This document shows, piece by piece, positions 23,345-32,972 of a stretch of 37,649 nucleotides of DNA. The position numbers and the translations under genes are program-made. This DNA comes from an uncultured Roseburia sp. (GTDB taxonomy: Bacteria; Bacillota; Clostridia; Lachnospirales; Lachnospiraceae), in contig CAKNLF010000011.1 in NCBI GenBank assembly GCA_930989305.1, positions 1 through 37,649 on the forward strand, given 5' to 3'. Within the stretch, counting starts at the first letter, position 1. Each line of letters starts with the position of its first letter. The notes below the pieces were generated by a model. The model made no database searches. It was not told where the DNA came from and saw only the letters and a program-made list of their open reading frames with translations.

Positions 23345-24259
23345 TTACAGAGGACTTTTGCTGTTGTAGAAAGGTGTCAGCCCGCCGATTCCTGTATGAT
23401 AGGTCAGCGGATATTTCTGCCTGTAACGAATGAATCCTCTTCCGTATTCATCATCACGCATCATAGTGATAATCTCCTGACGTTTTCCATAAGCAATCTC
23501 ATTAATATAAAACAGATACTGGATTTCCACCCATTTCGCCATTCCTTCATATACTTCCAGCAGATTTCTGGCTCCATACTGTCTTTTCAGAAGTCTGTCG
23601 TTCCAGTTTACATACTGCCAGATATGAGTCAGTTCATGAGCCATTGTAGCCACTGCGGCAATTTTGGGAGAACCGTTTTCAATATACAGAGAAAATCCTT
23701 CCTTATCTCTCCGGGCAAAACCCAATACTCTCGGATCGAACTCCGGCGTCGGCACCAGACGCATACCTGTCATTTTCGCGATCTTTTTAGCGTTTACCAT
23801 ACGCACAGTAACCGGAATATTCAGATTGATTCCAAAAAATGCCTCCATATTCCGATGTACGGTTTTATACAGCCGTTTAAACTGCTCCTCTGTACGCAGG
23901 GCAGAATTGGTGCACTGGAGACAGCGTTCCAGACCGCTGTCCAGTACCTCGTATTCCACTCCTGTAATAACCGCCGCGCAGAAGTCACAGTAATGTACCC
24001 CTTTTCTGTCAGGCCTGTAGTCATCTTCCACATGAAAGGCATTTTCTTCGCTTTCTCTTGCCTGCTCCAGTGGATTTTCCCCAAGTCCGAACTGTTCCAG
24101 ATACGCGATGGTTCCGTCTACATCCAGGCTTTTTTCCGTCTCCTGTCCGCCGAAATACAGAAAATTATGTTCCTGATAAGGTGTTTTCTTTTCGTTAGTT
24201 TCCGATGTTTCCATTGTTTCCACTGTCTTCACCTTCCTTTTCTGTATTTTCTTTGTCAT
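23345..24259 (-). CDS. DA1-like zinc peptidase (CxxC pairs plus HExxH)
   Basis: Up to 304 aa. After an unstructured charged N-terminus there are two CxxC pairs, C91-C94 and C113-C116, forming a LIM-like zinc ribbon. A gluzincin-type core follows: MAHELTHIW with H208, E209, H212, and VYEGMAKWVE with E238 as the likely third ligand. A zinc ribbon ahead of such a core is the layout of plant DA1 peptidases and their bacterial relatives. No signal peptide, so it acts in the cytoplasm. Last gene of the operon; the frame overlaps the previous gene by 65 bases, and starts further in (24214, or a GTG just before it with GGAAGG upstream) are possible. Confidence 0.75.
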   Translation of the reverse strand: MTKKIQKRKVKTVETMETSETNEKKTPYQEHNFLYFGGQETEKSLDVDGTIAYLEQFGLGENPLEQARESEENAFHVEDDYRPDRKGVHYCDFCAAVITGVEYEVLDSGLERCLQCTNSALRTEEQFKRLYKTVHRNMEAFFGINLNIPVTVRMVNAKKIAKMTGMRLVPTPEFDPRVLGFARRDKEGFSLYIENGSPKIAAVATMAHELTHIWQYVNWNDRLLKRQYGARNLLEVYEGMAKWVEIQYLFYINEIAYGKRQEIITMMRDDEYGRGFIRYRQKYPLTYHTGIGGLTPFYNSKSPL

Positions 24260-27200
24260 CAGCCGGATTGGTCTTTTCCTCTTCTGTCACTTCCTGCCAG
24301 TCTGTTTCATCTGTCAGTTCCGGCGCTTCGATTTTCACTTCTTCGGCATCTTCAGCTTCTTCTTCAGATACTTTTTCAGATACCTCTTCAGCAGTTTCTC
24401 CGCCTTCCTCCTTTGCGGTTTCTTCTTTTCCTTTTCTTCTCCTCCGGCGTTTCTTTTTGTCCGGGGTTTCCGGTACTACACCCTTTTTTATGATCCTGCG
24501 GAAGAAAAGTTTTACTTTTTCCCAGAATGTATAATCGGATTTGTCCTCAAATTCTGCCTCTTCTCCGTTATCTTCCTCTTCCGGTACAGTTTCCGCCATT
24601 TTTTCCTTGTGCCAGGTCAGATACTCGGTAACAAATTCCAGATAGCGTTTTATATTTCTCTCAATGGAAACAAGCAGCCCCAGATCTATTTCACTGTCTT
24701 CCACAAAATAAATATAGTCGTTGACCGCTTCCGCTTCCAGTTTGCAAAGAAGTCCCGGCAGTTTCTTATCCTCATCATCCCAATAGGTGGACATCACATG
24801 AATGTATGGCCAGGTATCCGGATATATGGATTTGAACATTTCAGATAAAATGATGCAGATCGTATTGATCACTTTGCCTTCCGCTCCCGGAAGCTGTACT
24901 CTGAGAATACTCTTGTTATGGTAAGTTCTTTCCGGTATGCCGTTAACGCTGACAAACTCCGAATGTTCCATATCATCCAGAGAATTCATCTGGTAATAGC
25001 CGTGAGTCTGTATGGAAATATCGCTGTATCCCTGGACGATCCGAATACTGTTAATGGATTTTTCCGTTCCCATTCGCTGGTCCGGCGTATAATTTGACAA
25101 TCGTACTGTTTGTTTCTGTCTGTAATAAACACGGTTTGTCATATGATCTGCCGCCCTGCGGACAATAACGCCGTTTTGAGCGGTAATATTCATGACCTCA
25201 TAGTATTTGCCCGCATAGGAGAAAAACTGTCCCGGAAGCAGTACCTGAAATACATGACCATATAATTTGGATGAAATAAAATGCTTCTCGCCTTTTTCAT
25301 CTTCCGCCACATAATAGGCGTTTTTCAGCTGGCTCATATACGCTTTCATGGTATCACTGCTGCCAAGAACGTAATATTTCATGTTTATGGTCTTCAGCCT
25401 GTCCTCGGACACTTCCTCTTTGTACATTACTTTCAGCGCGAGAGGTTCCTCGCTGCAGTGCTTGTGGAACAGCTCCTGCATAGTGTGGTACACATCCTCA
25501 GTCTCAATTCCCGAAAGTCTCAGTTCCGCTACAATATCGCTTTCTTTCACCGGCTCCTCAGACATTAACATCAGCAGACGCAAAAATACATTTCTTTCTG
25601 TTCTCGCGTAATCCGGTACAATAGAAGGTATCGCCTTGGCGTCGCTTTGGAATGTAAAAACATGATCCAGCATATATCCTCTCAGGAGGTACTCTTCTGA
25701 AATAATATTGATCACGCCTTCTTCACATGCTCTTGTTTCAAACAGACGCATTGCCTCAAACAGATTGCAGAATTCATCTTCCGCGATCAGGAATTTTATC
25801 TTTTCCCGATCGCACTGCCATAAATTGGGCTGAAATTCAAAATGTCTGTAAATGCTCTCCTGACTTACCGGCAGATTTGTATATTTACAGAAATTCTGAT
25901 AATACTGGCCAAGAAACCATTTCATATCGCATACGGGGAATTTCTCACTGCTCAGCCAGGTTACTTTGGAAACCTGGTTGTGAATCGCCGCAGCTCCGAT
26001 TTCCGAGCCTACACCCAGATATCTGGATATATTCGGCATGATCTTGTGGTGCATATAAGGACCATCCGCCTGCCAGTAAATCTCTGATGTTCTGCCCAGA
26101 GCGGCTTCTGACGCGGATACCTCTGTAATACTCACCTTCAGCAGGTGAGAAAGGGCATCCACAATGCCATCACTGTTTCTGTCGCATGCACAGTATACAA
26201 CAGGATTTACCTTTCCGCATTTTGCCAAAAGAAGGCTTAAGCCCAGCTGACCGGAAGCCATGATCCTGGAAGGTTCAATAAACAGCACAAAGCTTACATT
26301 TGCCAGTTCCTTTTCATGGATTTTATGGATGGCCAGGTTATGAATCTCTGAAAACTGCATGATCCCGATATCCCAGCTGTCTGCTTCTTCATTCAGTACT
26401 TCCGTTTTCCAGAAACCGGAAATATTCATCTGGGTAAAGAAACTTTCATCCAGCCATTCTTTCAGATCGCCTTCCAGGGCGTCCCTTCCGGCAATCACCA
26501 GCACTTTCCTGTGAGCCAGTAAGACTCTCATCATATTAAAGATCAGATAGTCTGTCAGGTCCCGGTAAAAAGGATTGTAGATCAGCACACTTTTGCCTTC
26601 GCTGATATCCAGGCAGCTTTTCACATAATGCATATCGATCTGCTTTCCCTGCATTTTCAGCCGGTAAAAATAATTTCCCGCGTTGCGGATATTCCGGTCG
26701 GAAGATTCCATCATCTCATCCAGTGAGCCAAAGGTGGATACATCATTTTCCGAATGATCCACATAACGGTCGTAAATAATACGGTCGCCGAAAATATTTT
26801 TCAGCACGCCTCTGAGGCTGCTGTAATTGTATATACGGTAGGAACGTTCATTTTCACCCAGAATATCTTCGATAAATTCTTTCTTGGTGACGCCGCCCAG
26901 ATAGGAAGCAATCTCTCCGATGACCAGGATTCCGAATACCGGATAAAATACATTCCGGAAAGCGGGAGCGCTCATATTCGACTGCATGACAACCACCAGT
27001 ACGCAGGAAATTAGGATTACTCCCCAGCGGAATACGGAGAAATAACTTCTCAGATCCCTCCATTTGTTTTTCAGCGCCCAGATATAGATTTCTTCCTCAT
27101 ACTGATAAAAGAAACCGCTGGTAGATTCCATCAGATTTTCTCTTTTGCCCCATATGCCGTTTAAAATGGAAATGCATATTTTTTTTATTATGGCAAAGAT

Positions 27201-27503
27201 GATCAGCAGCAGATAATTTGTAAAATAAAACATTCCGCTGCCCAGATGTACTCTGCTCAGAAGGTTTTTTATCACCTCAAAAGGTATCACATCAATAAGC
27301 CAGTTTAAAAACAGTTCAAATCCGTTCTGGATCCATCCGAATAAAGCGGCTGCCAGAATACAGTAAAGAGCTGCGATCACAGGCATTAAAAACTGTCTGC
27401 CCCTGTAGGGTTTCTTCAGATCAGCCCGTTTTACCAGCAGACATAAAAGCACAAAGGGAACAATGGCCGCAAGGTTCAGAAGTACTGTAAGAATCATACT
27501 CAT
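24195..27503 (-). CDS. Large membrane protein with helicase-like middle and charged tail
   Basis: This 1102-aa protein begins with about five membrane spans in residues 1-205. A cytoplasmic part then resembles a degenerate SF2 helicase: SEGKSVLIYNPFYRDLTDYL (about 300-320) in place of motif I, KVLVIAGRD as Ia, FVLFIEPSR in place of the DExH box, and VVYCACDRNSDG as motif III. Key catalytic residues (GKT, DE) are not intact, so ATP hydrolysis is doubtful. A winged-helix-like segment (VKESDIVAELRLSG) and a long mixed region follow, then a C-terminal tail of Lys/Arg and Glu runs (from about 1000). Its ATG overlaps the upstream stop (ATGA). The helicase link is an inference from motif spacing. 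Confidence 0.6.
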   Translation of the reverse strand: MSMILTVLLNLAAIVPFVLLCLLVKRADLKKPYRGRQFLMPVIAALYCILAAALFGWIQNGFELFLNWLIDVIPFEVIKNLLSRVHLGSGMFYFTNYLLLIIFAIIKKICISILNGIWGKRENLMESTSGFFYQYEEEIYIWALKNKWRDLRSYFSVFRWGVILISCVLVVVMQSNMSAPAFRNVFYPVFGILVIGEIASYLGGVTKKEFIEDILGENERSYRIYNYSSLRGVLKNIFGDRIIYDRYVDHSENDVSTFGSLDEMMESSDRNIRNAGNYFYRLKMQGKQIDMHYVKSCLDISEGKSVLIYNPFYRDLTDYLIFNMMRVLLAHRKVLVIAGRDALEGDLKEWLDESFFTQMNISGFWKTEVLNEEADSWDIGIMQFSEIHNLAIHKIHEKELANVSFVLFIEPSRIMASGQLGLSLLLAKCGKVNPVVYCACDRNSDGIVDALSHLLKVSITEVSASEAALGRTSEIYWQADGPYMHHKIMPNISRYLGVGSEIGAAAIHNQVSKVTWLSSEKFPVCDMKWFLGQYYQNFCKYTNLPVSQESIYRHFEFQPNLWQCDREKIKFLIAEDEFCNLFEAMRLFETRACEEGVINIISEEYLLRGYMLDHVFTFQSDAKAIPSIVPDYARTERNVFLRLLMLMSEEPVKESDIVAELRLSGIETEDVYHTMQELFHKHCSEEPLALKVMYKEEVSEDRLKTINMKYYVLGSSDTMKAYMSQLKNAYYVAEDEKGEKHFISSKLYGHVFQVLLPGQFFSYAGKYYEVMNITAQNGVIVRRAADHMTNRVYYRQKQTVRLSNYTPDQRMGTEKSINSIRIVQGYSDISIQTHGYYQMNSLDDMEHSEFVSVNGIPERTYHNKSILRVQLPGAEGKVINTICIILSEMFKSIYPDTWPYIHVMSTYWDDEDKKLPGLLCKLEAEAVNDYIYFVEDSEIDLGLLVSIERNIKRYLEFVTEYLTWHKEKMAETVPEEEDNGEEAEFEDKSDYTFWEKVKLFFRRIIKKGVVPETPDKKKRRRRRKGKEETAKEEGGETAEEVSEKVSEEEAEDAEEVKIEAPELTDETDWQEVTEEEKTNPADDKENTEKEGEDSGNNGNIGN

Positions 27504-29467
27504 GCTTCATCTCCTCCTCTTTCATATATTTCCTCTCGCTCAATGTTTAATGCTGTCACAAATTCATAGGGCCCTGTAAGCAGCGCGCCGCTGCCGTTAA
27601 TCTTTATATTTTTTTCTGCCGTATTGGGCTTCATATAATAGATCGGACATTTTGCGGGCATCATATCAAAATCATAATACTCTTCGGAAGCTTTGATCGG
27701 ACGCCGTTTGATCTTGATATCAAAAGCCGCGCACCACATGGCGATCTGATCCAGCGTTTCGGATATTGCGTATTTATGCATGCGCAAAAGAGCGCGGTAC
27801 GATTTTACGGAATTTTCACTGTCCTTTGTTCCCTGTATAATGGACTGGCCTTTCATATAGGTGCAGATTAATGACAGGTACTCCTCAAATGTAGAAGCTC
27901 CCTTGTTGATCCCGGTTATGATTTTCGCGGTAAGGTAATTAAACTGATGCATTGCTTTCTGTACCCTGCTTCTGAATACAAACAGTGAAATAAATCCTCC
28001 CGCCGCCAGGCAGGCAATACAGATCACCACCACTTTCAAACCGCTTAAAAATGTGGGAAACCCATCTCTGGCGGAAGCAGTCAGGTACGGGAAAAATCCG
28101 CAGAAAAACAAGACCAGCGCTATGACCCCGGCTGCGACAGCCGTCTTTCTGGTCATTCTTCCCCGGATTACACGTTCCACATTATCGTTAGTTTCCTGCA
28201 TTTCGTTCTGATATGCATCCAGATCCACGATCCGCATTGTCTCAGAGGAAAGAATATCCTCCTCCAGCTGATAGATAGTTTCCTGGAGATCTTCCTGCTG
28301 GATCTTATCCAGTTCATATTCCACATCGTAGAAATTTTCTTCTGCGTTTCTTGTATATTCCGCAGCCCGGTCAATAGCCCTTCTGGGCTCTTTCACATAC
28401 ATTTTCAGATAATTCTTAATATCTTTGTAACTATTCTTCCAGAATTCCTCTTCATTTTGAGGACAGTCTCTGGAAAGTCCGATATTTTTCGTATCCACAT
28501 AGGCGCTTTGTTCATCATGATTTTCAAACACGACCGGAACCGGCTGCAGCTGCAGGATTTCCTCGTCTGACTGAAAAGTACGTTCCGGAAGCACTTTCAG
28601 AGAAGACTCCACCGTTTCCTTTGCCTGACAGATCACAGAATAAATGTCAGTAAACGTCTCCTTCATCATGGCCTTATCAAAATCACAATACACTTTATAC
28701 AGACGATAGGCCTGTATATTGCTGGCCGGTATCTTATTTTTCGCCAGAGTAAGCACTGTCAGCCAGAACTGGAACAGTTCCCTTGTATATAATTCATTGT
28801 ATATATCCGATACGTCAAAACATAAAAATCTGCATATTTCCGGATAATTATTGCGCAGCCAGAACCTGGAACTTTCTGTCTCCAGCTTTGTGGACCAGAT
28901 TTCTTTTAAATCCTTTTTGTTCATCTTTCTGCGTCTTCTGCGGATGGAAATCAGCCACAAATCCTTAGGTCTCCACAGCAGTTCACTGTACTTTTCCTGA
29001 AGATATCCGTGCTTTTTCCTGATGTCATCAGAAAAATTCTGTGTTTCATATTCTACGGTATCTTCGTTTCTGCGCTCCTCTACAGGCTTTTCCACAATAT
29101 CATAAACGCCCAGATCCGGATAACCTGCCAGAAGATGGGTCAGACGTATCAAAGGAATGGAACTGTCTTCCACTGGAGGAACCTCATATTTGTAATTGCA
29201 TGCATAATCATAAGGATTATACTCATCAAAAATTTCATTCCCGTCAGAATCCATAAAATGACCCGGATCATTCAGGACAATAGCTCTCCAGTTATGATCT
29301 CCTTCTGTGGCTTTTGCCAGGTCCGGCAATGCTGTTTCCAGATCCGGACCCTCCTCATTCCAGTCGCAAAAGCTGATTTCCCCGTCTTTCAGGAAAGGCA
29401 CAAACAGATTTTTATAATCCCGAAACAATTGCGTCATTTTTTCATTGGCTATGATCACCGTATGCAA
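27500..29467 (-). CDS. Coiled-coil protein with two membrane spans, unknown function
   Basis: The 655-aa protein starts at TTG (29467) with AAGGTGG 8 bases upstream; no ATG or GTG fits. Residues 1-300 look globular with a basic patch (RRRRRKMNKKD, 176-186). About 365-435 is predicted coiled coil, and two membrane spans follow at about 441-462 and 477-498, leaving the C-terminal 155 residues on the same side as the N-terminus. No family was recognised. It lies between the tubulin-like gene and the large membrane protein, so it may anchor the filament-forming protein to the membrane. That is inferred only from position. Confidence 0.6.
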   Translation of the reverse strand: MHTVIIANEKMTQLFRDYKNLFVPFLKDGEISFCDWNEEGPDLETALPDLAKATEGDHNWRAIVLNDPGHFMDSDGNEIFDEYNPYDYACNYKYEVPPVEDSSIPLIRLTHLLAGYPDLGVYDIVEKPVEERRNEDTVEYETQNFSDDIRKKHGYLQEKYSELLWRPKDLWLISIRRRRRKMNKKDLKEIWSTKLETESSRFWLRNNYPEICRFLCFDVSDIYNELYTRELFQFWLTVLTLAKNKIPASNIQAYRLYKVYCDFDKAMMKETFTDIYSVICQAKETVESSLKVLPERTFQSDEEILQLQPVPVVFENHDEQSAYVDTKNIGLSRDCPQNEEEFWKNSYKDIKNYLKMYVKEPRRAIDRAAEYTRNAEENFYDVEYELDKIQQEDLQETIYQLEEDILSSETMRIVDLDAYQNEMQETNDNVERVIRGRMTRKTAVAAGVIALVLFFCGFFPYLTASARDGFPTFLSGLKVVVICIACLAAGGFISLFVFRSRVQKAMHQFNYLTAKIITGINKGASTFEEYLSLICTYMKGQSIIQGTKDSENSVKSYRALLRMHKYAISETLDQIAMWCAAFDIKIKRRPIKASEEYYDFDMMPAKCPIYYMKPNTAEKNIKINGSGALLTGPYEFVTALNIEREEIYERGGDEA

Positions 29468-29492
29468 TTATTTCACCACCTTTACTTTCTAC

Positions 29493-32400
29493 TTAAAATT
29501 TATCCGGTCGACGGGTTTTTTCAATAAATTCTTCACTTGCTCTTTCCAGATCATCGGAAATGATCATTGCTTCTTCCAGTCTTCCCAGTTTTCTCAGTCT
29601 GCTGATGGTAATATTCAGTGCGTCTGCTTTAAAGGAATCAATATTTTCCATGCAGTGCTCCTCGTACCAGCTGTAATTTTCCACGAATCTTCTGTACTGG
29701 CTGATAATAAATTCCGCGTAATCATAATTCAGTTTCTGTTTTGGACAGAACTGCTCCATATATTCATAAATCATATCCAGAATAGCCCGGACAAACTCTT
29801 TTCCGTCTTCCTCAAAGAAATCTTCTGACGGCGTTGAGATTTTCAGCAGCATAGCCAGGTCGAAAACAGACTGGATATTTCCGGAAAATTCCACAAGTTT
29901 GAATTTTTCCAGCCGTGTTTTTAACAGTGTACGGCTGAAATCAATCTTTTTCAGTTTTTCGTATTTAATATCTTCTTCCACACTGCTCAGGATCGTCTTT
30001 ACAACAATCGGATTAATAGTCAGCGCGTCAAGAATTTCAAAATAATTGTCGCAGGGCGTATGATTGGAGACTACAAAATCCTGGGTTTCTTCCCCAATGG
30101 CAATTCGATAGTAACGTTCATTTTCTACAATAGGACGGTATACGATCTTGCCGAAGATCAGTCCGAATACCATTGCTTTGTAGATATTTCTCTCGATCAT
30201 TTTCTGGTTTCCTTCATCCAGATCCGGCATCTTGGAAATCAGATGCCATTCTCTGTCAAGGTGAGGCGTAATAATCTCGCCGGCTCCCTTGCCCGGTCTG
30301 ATCTGATTAATCAGGTCAAAATATGCCGTATAGTATTCGCCCCCTTCTCTTCTGGCAGTTTCCGACTTTGACGGAGGCGCGAATTTGGAAAGCTCATTTG
30401 CTCTCAATCCGTACAAAGCTTCGTAGAAGAGGATCATATTCTTTTCAATATCATTATCTTTTACGCCGCCGTTATTTGCCAGAGTCCTGTTTACCAGAGC
30501 CTCTCTGTTAATATCCCCTTTAATATACAGGCATGGGTTATAAGCGCATGCCCTTACCGGCTGACGCTGTTCTCCGATAGGTTCTTCAATAAACGGCGCT
30601 GCCAATATTTTTGTGGAATTGATCGCGTCTTCCACATATCTTTCCACTTCATCCTTATTAAAGATTTCTTTTTCATATCCGGCTTCCACTTCCAGAGCAG
30701 AAATGATATCAATATCGATCTCGCTGCCGTGGGCCCGCATAAGAGCGTTGCGGAAATGCTCCAGAATAGCCGTATCAAACAGATCCAGGAAATAGGAATC
30801 ATTCTTCGGCTTATCATCGCCCATCATAGCGTATTCCCTGATCTTGCTGTAAATTTCATCGCAAAGCTCACCGGGCAGATCCAGACCGTCACTGGAATAA
30901 GGAGCTTTTGCCAGCAGCTTATGCAGACATTTCGGAGATGCGCACACATAACGTACCGCATGTCCGGAAAGATTATGATATTTCTTTTCCAGGGTTTTAA
31001 TGCTGCTGTCGATCTGCTCTACTCTTCCTTCAAATACTGTATAGAAAAGCTGGAAGGATTCGCAGATATTCTGTACATAGGAGATTGCTTCTTCCAGTAC
31101 CATAGCGTATACAGCAGCGAAACGGTATTCGCTGATAGACTGGAAAAATGTATTGAATTTTTTTAATACATCTTCCTGTTTTGCAGTCAGTTTTCTCAGT
31201 TTTCCAAGGATCGGTTTCTTTTCGATCTTATCGGAAATATCATTATAAGTTTCCGTTACATCTTTTGTATCCGGATTATCAAATTTTGTTTTTTCAAAGG
31301 TAAGAATATATTCTTCTTTTTCTTTCAGTTCGCTGTCATTGGAAAGTTTCTGTTTTTTCAGGGCATCCATCGTCTGATACAGGAAATATCTTGCGGCATT
31401 TGGATGAATAAAACTGCCTGTTTCCGCATCTCTCAGATAAGTTTCCAGCTGATGTTTGTTTTTATCTTTCGTAACATTTCCATTATCAGATTTAAACAGT
31501 GAATAGGCAATCGTTCTAGCGGTCTCGGAAGTACGTTTTACAGACAGGCCTTTATATCTTACAAGCTTCATATAAGCGTTTGTAAAATCATATTCTCCGT
31601 CTACACCGATAGCACCAATTGCTTCTTCGCATTCTCTTCTCTGTTCTTCTACATCCACCTGAACAGTGTCCAGCATATTGTCCACATGCTGACGCAGAGC
31701 CGCGATATAGATTTCCCATTTATCATCTTCGCTGATCAGACCGTCTTCAGTGAGATTGGAGCATGCGTTTTTGATCGCCATGGCAAATGCGTTTTTATTT
31801 TCCGCAGCGGAATCAATGGAAGTTACGTAATATTTATCCGGAGTGATATTCATAGCCTGATATCCCTGACTCCGTTTTTTCTTATTCTCTTCCAGCATTT
31901 TTCTGTATTCCTGGTCAAATACAAGCCACTGTGTGGATACACTTTCTTTTGCCCACTGCAAAGCCAGATATTCCTTGATGTCTTTAAAAGGATACACCAG
32001 CATAGCGCTTCCCGCTCCGCAGTAACGGCTTCTTCCCCCTGTCTTACACAGGAGTCTCACTACATTGTCTTCAGATGAATTGCTCCGCTTGTTCATAGGT
32101 CCGATAGACTGAGCATAAATACAGTTTGCCGCATGTTCTTTATACTGTTCAAAAGAAGTCAGCTTTTTGCCGTCTTTATTCTGCGCGTCAAACAGGAAAC
32201 AAAAATCGTACGGTGTCTCCTCGTAGGAATCATATTCGTCAGAACCGATCCTTGGCACTTCAAACTTCAAATCTTTGTATTTTTCCGGAAGGGTTCCGTC
32301 GCCTTTCATCAGAAAAGCGTCCAGTTCTCTTAACGTTGCGTATGCGTTGCATCTCAAGTTATTTCTTTCAGGCTGTCCGGTGATCACTTCATAGAAGACT

Positions 32401-32954
32401 TCCGGCAAAATGAAAAATCCACGCATAATATTAGCACTCTGTTTAAATCTTGTAGCCAGAAAATGTTTTATGTACATGGCAACCGGAAGGATCAGTCCGG
32501 AACCGGTACCTCCGGCCAGAGAGCTGACTACGATCACTCTTAATGCCTGCTGCGCCTGTTCTCCGGTAAGCTGATTCAATTCTTCAATCGCTTTGTGGAG
32601 CGGTTCGATGTTTCCTTTTTTCATTGCCGTATCCAAAGCCAGTCTGGAAATTGCCCGGACCTGGCCGGCGCCTTCGGTAAGTGTCTTTTTGTTAAGAATG
32701 GGGCTTACAGGGAACCACTGGTCTTTTGCGTGAACATCCTGTTCCAGATATTCCCCAACTGTCATTTTTGTTGAAGTCTGAACAGTCCGGATCAGGTTAT
32801 TTTCCGCCCGGATTTCTGACAGTTCATTTACATCTGTATCAAATACTACAAAGCGGATATGCTGTTCTTGTTCCTCATTTACCTGCTTTGCCACACGCTT
32901 TACAATATCTGATCCTGTTCCTCCAAGTCCCACGATTAGTGTCGGTGCTAACAT
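29493..32954 (-). CDS. Tubulin/FtsZ-like GTPase of 1153 aa
   Basis: From the ATG at 32954 (GGAGGG 7 bases upstream; an earlier ATG at 32969 lacks one) the protein has 1153 aa. Residues 1-20 (LAPTLIVGLGGTGSDIVKR) match the first nucleotide loop of tubulin/FtsZ, FDTDVNEL fits the next strand, and residues 144-154 carry the superfamily signature SLAGGTGSGLI. About 900 residues without a recognised domain follow, far beyond FtsZ (about 400 aa). It fits the tubulin-like (Tubulin_2 / FtsZ-like) class described near vWA genes in other bacteria. GTP-driven polymerisation is probable from the motifs; it is not the division FtsZ. It starts 19 bases after the vWA stop. Confidence 0.85.
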   Translation of the reverse strand: MLAPTLIVGLGGTGSDIVKRVAKQVNEEQEQHIRFVVFDTDVNELSEIRAENNLIRTVQTSTKMTVGEYLEQDVHAKDQWFPVSPILNKKTLTEGAGQVRAISRLALDTAMKKGNIEPLHKAIEELNQLTGEQAQQALRVIVVSSLAGGTGSGLILPVAMYIKHFLATRFKQSANIMRGFFILPEVFYEVITGQPERNNLRCNAYATLRELDAFLMKGDGTLPEKYKDLKFEVPRIGSDEYDSYEETPYDFCFLFDAQNKDGKKLTSFEQYKEHAANCIYAQSIGPMNKRSNSSEDNVVRLLCKTGGRSRYCGAGSAMLVYPFKDIKEYLALQWAKESVSTQWLVFDQEYRKMLEENKKKRSQGYQAMNITPDKYYVTSIDSAAENKNAFAMAIKNACSNLTEDGLISEDDKWEIYIAALRQHVDNMLDTVQVDVEEQRRECEEAIGAIGVDGEYDFTNAYMKLVRYKGLSVKRTSETARTIAYSLFKSDNGNVTKDKNKHQLETYLRDAETGSFIHPNAARYFLYQTMDALKKQKLSNDSELKEKEEYILTFEKTKFDNPDTKDVTETYNDISDKIEKKPILGKLRKLTAKQEDVLKKFNTFFQSISEYRFAAVYAMVLEEAISYVQNICESFQLFYTVFEGRVEQIDSSIKTLEKKYHNLSGHAVRYVCASPKCLHKLLAKAPYSSDGLDLPGELCDEIYSKIREYAMMGDDKPKNDSYFLDLFDTAILEHFRNALMRAHGSEIDIDIISALEVEAGYEKEIFNKDEVERYVEDAINSTKILAAPFIEEPIGEQRQPVRACAYNPCLYIKGDINREALVNRTLANNGGVKDNDIEKNMILFYEALYGLRANELSKFAPPSKSETARREGGEYYTAYFDLINQIRPGKGAGEIITPHLDREWHLISKMPDLDEGNQKMIERNIYKAMVFGLIFGKIVYRPIVENERYYRIAIGEETQDFVVSNHTPCDNYFEILDALTINPIVVKTILSSVEEDIKYEKLKKIDFSRTLLKTRLEKFKLVEFSGNIQSVFDLAMLLKISTPSEDFFEEDGKEFVRAILDMIYEYMEQFCPKQKLNYDYAEFIISQYRRFVENYSWYEEHCMENIDSFKADALNITISRLRKLGRLEEAMIISDDLERASEEFIEKTRRPDKF

Positions 32955-32972
32955 ATCTTTTCCCTCCATACT

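Noticed and set aside
23237-24493. 418-codon plus-strand frame over the peptidase gene and terminator
   Set aside because: It begins next to a terminator, is Phe/Leu/Ser-rich antisense of the peptidase and the charged tail, and has no ribosome site.
29493-32954. Cell-division FtsZ
   Set aside because: Far too long, no FtsA or division genes beside it, and linked to a vWA operon instead.
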